Shown here: positions 13,638 to 24,500 of the stretch, one piece after another
How positions within the stretch are numbered: position 1 is the first letter of the stretch
How the letters are laid out: each line of letters opens with the position of its first letter
Source: Klebsormidium nitens
Taxonomy: Eukaryota; Streptophyta; Klebsormidiophyceae; Klebsormidiales; Klebsormidiaceae
Assembly: GCA_000708835.1 (NCBI GenBank)
Contig: DF236959.1
Span: 170,883-234,882, forward strand
Reading direction: 5' to 3'
DNA: 64,000 bases
The notes under the pieces: model-generated
What the model was told of the DNA's origin: nothing
The model's database searches: none
Seen by the model: the letters and a program-made list of their open reading frames with translations, nothing else
Made by a program: the position numbers and the translations under genes

Positions 13638-15100
13638 ATGTTACGGGCCCGACGCAGCGCGGTTCTCTCCACCGACCCCGCATCGCGTCAGCAGAGGCAG
13701 GCCCTGCTAGCTGCCAACCAACCCCCGGGCACATCCCCCGGGCACGATTACGCTAACCTAAACGCTAACCCAGGCGCTGATCCGGTCTTGCAAGCCTCCA
13801 TTCAGCACGTTCACCCGGACGAGATGGGGACTATCGGCGTCCCTGCTTCCGAACGGTTCGCTCCTCCGGTTGTTCCTAACCGCCCGGTGATAGGAAACTT
13901 GCTCACTCATCAGGAGCTCTGGGTTACGCTCGACCGATCAACCGCGGGCCGGATGCGGGGACCCGGCGGCTCGGAACCAGACATCAACCCGGGCGGTGCG
14001 AACCGAGGAGTTTTGGCACCAGGGGCGGTTGACGGAGCCTTCACGAGCGGAACTGTTGAGAGGCGGAGCAACGGAACGAGAGACCCAAGGCTTTCTCGCG
14101 AAGACGTCAACGAAGGTCGCCAAGTTGTTCCTGACGCACAGTTGCCCGGATTCCAGCGCGGGTTAAGCGCAAACCCTCCCATGTTGGAAGAAGCGCCCGA
14201 AGAACCGACGTACCGGCCAAGCCGGCTAGGGTTCCGTGGGCTGTGGGGCCGAACACACCAGTGGCAGCGGAACGTGCACGGACGTCCGGTTGGTGACGGC
14301 ATCGAGTACGAACGTCAGCAAACGAACATCGGAACAGGTGAGTTGGTACTTGTCGGTGGAAGGTCGGAAGGTCGGAAGGCAGTCGTCGGTTTCGAGAATG
14401 TTATGAGCGACAGCGCCAAGTAATGCTGGAGGATACGGACGGCTCGGGCTTGGATAGGGAGTTGCGAACTGAATGCGTCGCCGCTCTTGCCCATTTGAAG
14501 TGCGAGTATTAGGAGAACATCTTTTGTAGTTGAAGTTGTTTTGAAGACTCAATGTAAGGAATTGCTTTTTCATGAACTATAGAGACAATAGTGGAAGGTC
14601 CAAAGCCCAAACTGGATCAACGAAAACCATAGAATCTTCAGACGAGCAAACAGAAACAAAGTCGAATCCTAAGGGACACTGCGCCTGACCACATGGGATC
14701 GAGGCGTAACGAAGTCGCTCGTTTCGATTCTGAAAACATTCGAAAATGGTTCAATGGCTTTCTCAACACTCCCCGTCGATTTCATAAGCGTTTCGCAGCC
14801 GTGCCACGGTCTTTCGCAATGCAAGATGCATAGTAAGTGCTACTTCTGGGCCTCTAAGCAGTTGCACCGCCCCCCGACCGCGAACCACTTCCCGCGACAC
14901 CACCGCCCCAGTCTCAAAACGGCGGAGCAGCGCCCGGGACGTCTTCTCCCGGGCGGCGGAGGCGCCGACTGTGGAGCTGGATTTTGACTCGTGAGCCCGG
15001 CAACCAGGCGTGGATTGAGGAGCTGAGGACCGAACCGCGCGTATGCACCAATGAGGAGGTGACACGTGGCAGCAACGCACGGCGGGCCTGGCGCGCTTGA
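13638..15100 (+). CDS. Unrecognised protein, mostly disordered, two exons
   Basis: Exon 13638-14337 ends in a strong GTGAGT donor. Exon 14862-15100 follows an AG acceptor and restores the frame (G|TT), giving 312 residues. The first exon encodes a Gly/Pro/Asn-rich chain with LTHQELWVTLDRSTAGR and LGFRGLWGRTHQWQRN. The second is Pro-rich, then ends in RRRRRLWSWILTREPGNQAW and a charged tail. The repeated Trp/Arg patches (GLWGRTHQW, LWSWILTR) suggest short ordered segments or a basic membrane- or RNA-binding region, but I do not recognise a family. The ATG at 13638 was chosen because the code upstream looks non-coding; an upstream exon is possible. Confidence 0.5.
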
Positions 15101-18100
15101 AAGCCCCAGACTCGTTGCGTTTCGAGAGTCGCTTGCTATAGCGTATTGCATGCGATGGTGCTGTCTTCGTGATACATGAACGGTGAAGTAACAGGAGTTC
15201 TCTTTCAGTAGAAGTAGTCAGGCTTTGCTCAACCTGCTACTATGACGGCTGAAGGAAACCGCAAAGGCAGATTTGTGAAGCAGTACCTCAAACGGACAGT
15301 TAATCGTTGAGGAGCCGTGTGTTGCGTCAAAGGCAACACACGGCAGCCAATGATCGAAGTCTAGTCCTAACGATCTAGCCGATGATGCTCTTCGCACACG
15401 TTCTGTTCGTTTAAACGTTCTGTTCGCTGTTCAGTGCTGAAAATTCGTAATGTCTTTGGATATAAACAGTCGTGAAACTGTAGGCAACGAGGGGGCGCAT
15501 ACGGAGAAGTCGACAGTGCCGACTGGAAGCACCTTATTTGGAGTCTGTGACTGTTGTCAGGATCCCAATGACCACATTTTTGGAAAGTAATCACCATGGA
15601 AAAAAAGGGTAATAATTGACGTAACGAGGTTGAGGAGGCATAACGGATTTGAAGATCTGTACAAGAGTTACTGGAGGCAGCACTAGTAGCGAATAGGGAG
15701 GCCCCTCACCGAATGCAACCAACCATTCTTGTCGAGTTCGATTCAACGGATTGGGATTCCATTGCCTTGCGTACGCCCTTGATATTTTTAGAACAGCTAG
15801 TAGGGGAACAGTTCAGATAGTCCATCGAACGGAATGCTTGAAAGGACGTCCAATAACTTCGTCTTTTTGCAATTTCTCGACCCGAGTACAGCCTCGACCG
15901 CTTGATTCTAAAATCATGGTGGCACCGGACACCATATAATGCTGGATCGCACACTGATTCCTAATTGATGTGCTAAAAACTTGTACTTTCGCTGTTGTTA
16001 TACAACTTCGGACCCGCTTTATGCGGCAAAGGATTGGCAATGCAACCGTTGGTGGACTTATTGGTACCTATACTGACGGCCCCTTGATGATTGCAGCAGT
16101 TGGACTACCCAGTCGACGTAGCTGCCATTTGGAAGCCCGTTAAAAATGGAATCAGAAAGGAAAATACTCCCCTTTCACCATGCTGTCACACTAGATTTCA
16201 TGCATGTATCTAGACGATGCATTCCTTTGTTTCCTCTTATTCAGTAAGATCACAGTAAAACCCAACCAAGTCGTGCTGCTACGATTGAAGGATCTGGCCC
16301 GGACAAGATGTATAGAGCAATTGCATGGAAGGGAGTAGTGTCAAGAGTGGCGCGCCACAGTGTTGAAAGCGTATAGCATTGGCATATTGTCGAGCTGCCC
16401 CAGTAGAGACACGAGTGCTGCTCTGGCTTTGCTTGGAGACCCATCAAGACTTGTTTGCTCGTTTCAGCGCGAAATCGTTGAACTTGCAAACTGTGAATCT
16501 TTCTAGTCATGGCGCACAAGTGTGTCACATACACATATCACAAGTCTAGGTAGTTGAAATGCATCTCGTGCACATTTCGTTCGCCCTGAGACATCCAAGA
16601 TTGCATTTTCGAGGATCCTCGATCTGCACTGGCAGGCGCTGGCGTTGGCGGAAGCATCCGCATATGGCGACCAGTGAGCACGGAACACGGCTGTTTACGT
16701 CGCCGCGATCGGCTCGTGCCTGATTTTGGCAGCGACTTCGAACGTGGATTTTGCAGTTTCAAGGACGCCGCCATATATTGAGCAAATTTAGGTTGATCGA
16801 ATATTTCAACGTGCTCAAACGCTCAGCCGTTGGGAGAGCCGTGGCTAACGCCGTTCTTGACCCCTGGTCTACTTCTTGCTTAGGAACCGGGAGAGCATTC
16901 CCCGGGACACCACACCGACTTTCTGGGGTTGGCCTGGAGGCCGGTCTTTCAGAAAAAGTATCCGGAAGAATCTAACCTACGTTCAATTAACCTTTGCGTT
17001 CAAGGAGTGAACTCGTGCAGCCCAACAGGAGGGCAACCAACGTCATTGTCACAAGTTGCAGCAGCTTCAAAGTTCCATGCAGTTGAGTGCAGTTCAGGGC
17101 TAAGAAAACCCGGAGAAGCAGCAGAGCGAAGAGAGGGCGCCAACAGATTTTGTTTGAACCCTGTAGGCAGCTGCTAGGTGTGTTTGAAACCAACTTCCGT
17201 GTAATGTGCCAGCGGTTCGCGTACGGACCTGATGCATCTTTCTCAAAATTCCTCGGAGTCTCATTGTCAGATCTACATATCTCAGGAAATGGCTTTCCGG
17301 GACCTCGCTCCTACCGTAAGGGGAACAAGATCTAGGATGCTGCTTGAGCAGACGGTGAGCTTGTTTTCATGGATTAGCAAATGCCAGGGTTTGACAGTCT
17401 TGAGCTCCTTCTTTGCGCTTTTCCCCCGCAGAAGGCACGTTGTGCATGGCATTGCATGTGACGGGTGTCTTTAGGGCGGCGCTCTAATTGTCCCCAGTTT
17501 TCATCTGTGTCTTCATCAACTTAGTCATGTTTGGTTTCCAATATTTGGCTGCCCCTTTCTTGGTGGTTGATCTCCAGTTCAACGGTTTCGTCTTCATAAT
17601 GGCGTCTTGAAAGTAGCGGCACTGCAAAAGGGTCTGTAGAATTGCAGAGAAGACAACAACCAAGTTGAACTCGTGACGGTCCACACCATTTCCAAACACA
17701 CTTTCAGATGCAATTTTGCTACTCATGTGCTTCTACATGTCCGCATGCCAAAGGGACGCACCCAGCTGCTGCCTCTGCCCTTTATCCGCCTGACCGCTGG
17801 ATTGAAGTATCCTGCTCGCCTTGCGGTCTGTATCTCGGTTGATTGATATAGCCGGCATGTCCAACGGCTTCCTCAATGTCCTGATTCGGCGTTAAGACAG
17901 GTCTTTGAGGTGGCTTGATCTAGGTTTCCTCGATTGGCATTCCTATGGTCACTGGACTTATTCATGTGCCGGGATACTTTACATGTTTGACGAACAGTCA
18001 TTGGACAAGAGTATTCCGAAGTGCAGAACCTCTTGAGCGGGGATTTGCAACCTGGATTTTTGAAAACTATCAGCCTGGAGACTGGAATATGCGGTATGAA

Positions 18101-18532
18101 GTCTCTTCATAAGTTGCGGCATCCGTCCCTACTTTTTGTTGGATGTCTTTGCTTCAGGATTCTCTGGGTGTGCCTTCATGCTTTAGGCCATAGCAAATGG
18201 TAGAGCGACTAAGTTCTTCAGCTGATTGCGTTCCACAGTGCATGAGATTGTTTCGCCACTGTCCAATAGCAACATAAGGCGTACCGCAGGGTGTTAGCCT
18301 GAGTCAACCTTGTATTTAGTGAGACGAGATTTCGATCTGTTTGACAGAACTTGATGGAACACGAGCATTGCCATCAGTAATGTGAAATCACTTGAGCAAG
18401 AGTTTCGAAGGCCGACAGTCTGTACTTTCTTTTTCATACCCGCCCTCCGCTCTTTGCATGAGGCACAGACTCCTTTTCCCATTGTACTGCAGCCACTCTG
18501 ACGCCCCAGAAGCTCCCGGCCCTCCGTAAGCT
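15101..18532. other. Gene-poor spacer
   Basis: About 3.4 kb with no gene I can support. A minus-strand frame at 16774-16538 opens with a Lys/Arg/Ser-rich leader from an ATG and could be a first exon, but I found no downstream partner. A 12-bp perfect hairpin lies at 15314-15344. Confidence 0.35.
15314..15344. repeat. Perfect 12-bp inverted repeat with 7-base loop
   Basis: GCCGTGTGTTGC, loop GTCAAAG, then GCAACACACGGC. It lies about 215 bases past the stop codon of the preceding + strand gene. It could be a 3' UTR hairpin or a remnant of a small element. Confidence 0.85.
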
Positions 18533-21500
18533 ATGGCCAACTTCTTGGAAGACGACGAGTTCGGCGACTTTGTGGTGGTGCCCCCCACTCAGAGCACCGC
18601 CCCCCCGGTCGGAAGAACCGACAGCTTCAGCTTTGGCGAGCTTGGAGGCCCTGTGATCCCACCCGCACCAGCTGCAAACAGCGCTGTGGTATTAGCTCAA
18701 CAAATTGACAAGGCCCCTCTCACCGCATCCCCCATCAGCGAAATGATGCTCTCAATGCACGGGCTCAAGAAACCGCAGCCGTCGAAGGGCGCCACAGCGG
18801 AACCCGCGTTTGGCCCCTCCTCCGGAGCCTTGCCGGATATTTTCGCGGTAGACTCGCCGGCGCCGTCGGGCGACTTCTCTTTTTCTGAGCCGTCGGTTGG
18901 TGACCCCTTCTCACAGCCATTCAAACCCCCTTCTGAGCCCCCACAGTCCCAGAATACCCTTGAGCCGGCAGTGATTCAAAATTCTCTCCAGCCCCCTCTG
19001 TTTGAGAACCCTCCCATTCCTCCATCCGCATCCTTAAATGCGGCACTGGGCCAAGTTGAGGACGACGACTGGGGGGATTTCGCAGCCGTCAAAGTCGAGG
19101 AAACCAGTTTCCCAAAACCGCCTCCCCTAGTTGCTAACGTCACTACCGAGCCCATCGCTAACATCAGCACCAAAGCCCCGGCAAAGTCTACCTTGCTAAG
19201 CAGCATACACCCCCCCCCTTCCGTGAAGACCGGGTCTCGGCGCAGCAGCGGGGGGCCTTCTGACTTGAAACCTGTCCCGTCAACCAAACCCGCCCCGTTA
19301 ACCAAGCTTGCTACTCGATCGCCTCGCTCTTCCCCCCACTCCTCCCCTCGGTCGTCCCCTCGGTCCAGCCCCCGAGCAAGGCGCGCCAGTTTAGAACCGG
19401 CCACGAGCTCCCCCCGCAGCTCCACTCTGAGCAGACCCGCTTCTAAAGCCGAGCCCACAGCCTTAGCCAAACCGAAAGCCCCTTCCCAACTGATAGGCAA
19501 TCTGATACCCCCTGGGGCAGGACGTGGGAACCGGCCTGTTAACCAGGACGTTAACAGGGCGCGGTTCGCAATGGCTGCGGGGCTAGCGTCTGAGTGGGCA
19601 TCCGATTTCAAGGACTCTACCACTGGAAGAGAGGAAGCAGCGCCGCCTGCACAGGCGCCGGTTGTGGATCTGATGGACTGGGGAGAGGAGGCCATCGGTG
19701 GGTTGACTAGCTTTTTTGACCTTGCTTGGGTTAGGCCAGGGAACATGCAGATGGAATCAGAGAGGCCAGTTATTTTCTGCTCAGTTTATCCCCGTTCGGA
19801 GGAGAGCATGTCGCATACGCGTTGCTTTGCTTTTCGGACGCTTTGAATTGAAACCGTGTACACAAAGTTTACCTTCACCTGTGACAGCAATCAGTGAGAA
19901 CATAGGTTGAGGGTGCAGCTAACATGGCATCCGTCAGGGCAACGTTGTCGTGCATAAAAAGCCCAGAGGCTTTTAGGAGTTATGCAGTTGCAAAGAGCCA
20001 TTTGAGCATTCAGAAGCCAGGCGGTGAAGCCTGTATGTCTGACTTGCTTCATTAATGCTGATATTCTAAGTTGTTTGGCTGGCTGTGTCTCGGTACACAA
20101 CGGGTTTGTGGCCGGTTGCATATGAAGTTGACCAATCAAAAGACGATAGTTCCTGCTGCTCCGCCTACATGCCCCCCTCTTCGTAGCCTTTCACTCGTTC
20201 TCCACTAAAACAAGGTGCTGAAGAGTGGAACGGCCACTGCTTTTTGTTCTACAGAGCCGAGCAACCTCTCCCAAGCGGCCCCCAGCCCTGACGACGATTT
20301 CGGCGACGATTTCGGCGACTTCGTCTCCGCAACTAGTTCCACTTCCACCTCGCGCCGCGCCAGCGACTTCGACTTTACGGCTTTTGATGCGGGCTCGGAT
20401 CCGGGGGCCAAGCCCAACGGGGTGAGCAACGGGGGCCACGTGGCTCCAGGATTTGGGGGGTTGGAAAGCGGCGGGGTTAACGGGAGGCGGTTCAGCGGGG
20501 CCGGGGGCTTGGAGGGCTTCGGAGAGGAGCTGACGCAGGCACCAAGCTCGTTGGACGCTTTCTTTGGGAAAGGCATTGCGGCGAGTGCCGATCCTGGGAG
20601 AAAGGTAGAGAAGGGTCTGAGCGCTTTGGGTAATGGTTTGACAGTGCCGCCACAGCAGAGCGCCGGTGGTAGCGGGATCGGAGGGTTGGAGGGGTTTGGG
20701 GAGGAACTGACGCAGGCGCCGGTTCCGCGGGACGCTTTTCTAAGGAACGAATCCCCGGCGCAAGCGGGGGCGTCGGAGTCGACAGAAAGGGTTAGGGGCA
20801 ACGGTCCGGGTTCAGCTGTTCCACAGAAAACCGGTAGCAACGGTACTGCGGGATTGGAGGGGTTTGGGGAGGAGCTCACGCAGGCGCCCAATCCGCTGGA
20901 CGCATTTTTAGGCAACGCTTTACCAGCACAAGCGAGGGCGTCGGAACCGGCTGCAAGCCTCCGAGGAAGTGGGTCAGGAGCGGCCCCCGTATCCGGAGCC
21001 GGTGGTTCGAACGGCAGCTTTGCGGCTACGTTTGCGAGCCCCCTCGTGGTCGGTGCGGAAGCGTCTGGGGGCACAGGGAAACTAAGCGCGGACGCTCTGA
21101 CGCCCCAGTCGACGCTGCACTCGGTGGCGCCCCCTCTCTTTCCGGACCCGGACTTTCTCGACGGGCCCGCAGTAAATGCCTCAAAGCCTGTGGGGGAAAG
21201 TGAGCCTCTTGGCGGTCTTCCTATCGGACGGTCCGAACCAGCGTCCGAAGCAGAGTCTCAAGCGTCCGAGAGGGGGTCACAAACGTCCGTGACAAACCCC
21301 CCGGTTAAGTTTGGGGTTAAGGAGGCGGGCAGGCTGTCGCGGTCAATGTTTGGGGAGGAGTCTGACGAGGAGACCGAGTTAGCTGAATCGGTTCCGGTGG
21401 GCGGGGCACCGGCGGTGGTTCCGAAAGTTGCTTCTCAGGCGCCGTCCCTTGAGGCCCTGCTAAACAGCAGTGCGTACGAGGCGAGCATAGCAAAAGCCTC

Positions 21501-24500
21501 AGGAGGCGGTGTCAGTGCGGAGAACAGGGCCTCTTCTGGGGAAGGTTCAAATGCTGACGGTCCGAGAGTGGGCACTTCCTTCGGTGCAAGTGCAGCGTCG
21601 CCGGACGCTTCTCTTGCAACTGGGAAAGGCGACAATGTCGGAGCAGCACCCGAGTTGCATTCGGCTACCCACCTTTCTCCCTCTTTAGAAAGCCTTGGAA
21701 GCTTCAGCTTTGGCCCCGTCACAGCCGCTCCAAGCACCACTGCTACGCAAGGAGGGGGCGCGTTTGGAAGTAGTGCGCCTGGCGGGGGGGTTCCAGTGAC
21801 TTCAGGCGCAGCCAGCAGTGCACCCCCCCAGGACGATGACGACGATTTTGGGGACTTTGAGAGCGCTGACGTGGCCGGGGGTCCCGGTCCGAACACCGCC
21901 GGTGGAGCGCCACTTGGCGGCGGAGCATTGGAGGACGCGCTCTTCGGTGGGTTTGATCTTCCTCAAGCTGCCGGGAGATCCGCAGAGGGTATTCTTTCTG
22001 GAGGAGAGGAGGTTTCTCGAAGCAGCGTCGCTGCGGTGGCGGCAGGGGGCGATCCTTTTGCTAGTACGGAACCGGCAACTACCGCAGTCACGTCAGATAC
22101 TTTTGCGATGTTTGGGAGTTCAGGGAAGGGAAACGGGGCGGTGGCGTCAAAGCAGGACGATCTGTATGGGAGATTTGAGGCACCCGGAACGGGCGCGGGT
22201 GCGCCTGGATTAGCTGACGAGGACGACTTCGGTGAGTTCATGGACTCCCGACGGGAGAGCGTTGCCACAACATCCACGTCCGGAGTTGATCCTTTTGGGG
22301 GGTTTGAAAACTCCAGACGAAGCAGTGCGGCTCCGGTTTCGATTCCAGGAGACGACTTTTTCGGGGGGGCTCCGGCTTCGGCGAGGACCAGCGTCTCCGC
22401 AGCTTTGGACGATCCGTTCGGGAGTTTCGAAGGTTTAGGAACGACCGCTGGTTCAGGGGCCGCGACAGACCCGTTCGGAGGAGCGCGGGGTTCTAGGAAG
22501 GACAGCCCGAAAGCTGCGAGGGGCGGGGTGCTTATAGGAAACCTGGGTGGGGTTAGCATTCGCAGCCCTGGGACTTCTGGTCGGAGCACTGGTTTTGAAA
22601 CCCTCGGCGGGTTTGAGAATCTGCCCTCTGGTCGCGCCAGCAGCGGGTCGCAGGCTGGAGCCCTCGATCTAGATCTCCTCTCCGGTCCGGTTACCCAAAA
22701 TCTGGTCAAGCCTAACCCACCCAGTGACCCTTTTCTGGACCTGATGGGACTGGACGCGTCTGCCCCGTCCACTTCCGGGCATTTGTCGGACCTGTTAAGC
22801 TCGCCGAACGGGCTAGAAACCCAGAGTTCAGTGGCGGGTTTGGCTCCGGTTAACGGGCTTCACCGATCGGTTTCGGCGCGGCGGTCGCGGCGGGAGCGGT
22901 CGCGGCGGTCGAGCTCGGCGTCCGAGGGCGTCCAAACGGAACCGGAAAGCGTCCGAGCGGAACAGGAACGCGTCCATAACGGGGGTGGCCACTCGCGAGC
23001 TGCCAGCTGGCAGGAGGGGAACCAACAGAGGCTGGAACGGACGGCGGGGAGCATGGGCTCTGGAAAAAGGAAGAGTTACAAGGAGAGCGACTTACTGGAG
23101 GTTGCGATGGATTTGTTGGAGGAGGGGAGGCTTGCAGAGGCGCGCGCTTGCTGGGCGCACATTGGGGCCCAGCGGGGGCTGCCTGAGAGGAAGGTGGGGA
23201 CACGAAGTAGCTTGCTCAGTATCGCAAAGAAGTCCTTGAAGGGTTGTTATTCACAACTGGGTGATTGACAGAGCCCCACCGCGTGCAATCAATCAAGTCT
23301 AAGTGCGATGACCGATTCGTAGCTGAGGTTTGTGGCGCTCCCTTAGAGTTAAGAGTCGATGTCGAGGAACACGGGCGTTTTAGACAAAAGACTAGCTTTA
23401 TCTTCTGATGAACTTTACGATTGTCTTTGTTGATGGTTGCTGCTGAGCATTTTCGAAGGGTGTTCAAGGACTTTAAGGCAGCTGTTCCTTTGTGAGCAGA
23501 GTAATAGAAATTCTCGATGCTGTGACCGGGTCTGGGGCGAGTGTGTTTGCGTGCAGTCGAGGAACAACCAATCTTTCCGCCGACTTGTTGGCGGCGGCCA
23601 GTTCAATTGGCATCCTCGATGCCTTCGTTGGCAGAGAACGTCGATGAGACCAGACATCATACTGAGCACGGGGGGCCGATTCTTCGCGTCCCGCTACCAG
23701 AAGGTTTAAGTTTCCATCGGGAATCATTGTCAAAAGCGACTCTTTCCTAACATTCTTTCGCTTGCTTGCAGGCCGAGTATGAGCGGGCGATGATCGAGTC
23801 GCCCATGAAAGCCTTCGACATCATGAAAGTCATCCACGTGAGCCCTTCTCCTCGCTTTGCTCTGCACTGTGGTCTTCAAAAGTTACGAGCTAGAGCTTCT
23901 GTATTGTCTGTTCGAGTTGTGGAAGGGTCGCTGCATCGATTTGTACAAGGGCCTTAGCGTTGCATTTCATGTGAAGGCTAACCGCGAACTGTCTGTTCCA
24001 ATGGCAGCTCGTTGGAGATAGATACGACTTCGTGGCAGCTTCTTAGAGAGACCAATGGAGCGACTGAATCTGGACTGTGTGAGCGGCTTTCACAAAAAGT
24101 AGTCCTCACGACAACTTTGTCATCCCGTCCAAGAAGCTCAAGTAGGTCCCGTTTCTTCATGTAACACCACCATATTTGACGCAACACCCCTTGCAGGACT
24201 TGGAGGCGTCGCTAGCCCCCCCCCACGTGGTCGCCCGATGGCAGCGGCCGCCTGCCGCCGGCAGCAGACGGGGCTCCTTCTCCAGTGCTTCGGACAACGG
24301 ACGCCTCGCCGGGCCGAGCGAGCCGGACGTCCGGATAGAAACGCAGCGGGCGTTCGTCAAGGCGTGGGAGGTGAGGACACGTGTCCATCTGTCGCTCTTG
24401 ACAGGTGTCGAAAGTCCACTTTTCGTTCTCAAAAAGTGTAAGGACTGAGCACTGAAGGGGCTGTCGTGTACTCTTGAGAGCTATGCACGACTTGTTTGCC

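Noticed and set aside
13214-13672. 152-codon minus-strand frame
   Set aside because: Overlaps the upstream side of a better-supported plus-strand gene and has no motif or splice partner.
16538-16774. Minus-strand first exon with basic Ser-rich leader
   Set aside because: The leader is plausible but no second exon or domain could be joined to it, so it is mentioned only in the spacer note.
19698-19846. Read-through of synergin exon 1 to a stop at 19846
   Set aside because: A donor at 19698 joins in phase to the strong acceptor before 20255; the read-through adds no plausible sequence.
20205-22772. Minus-strand open frames of 150-290 codons opposite the synergin-like gene
   Set aside because: Proline/serine-rich shadows of the GC-rich coding strand; the plus strand carries the DFGDF motifs and consistent splice phases.
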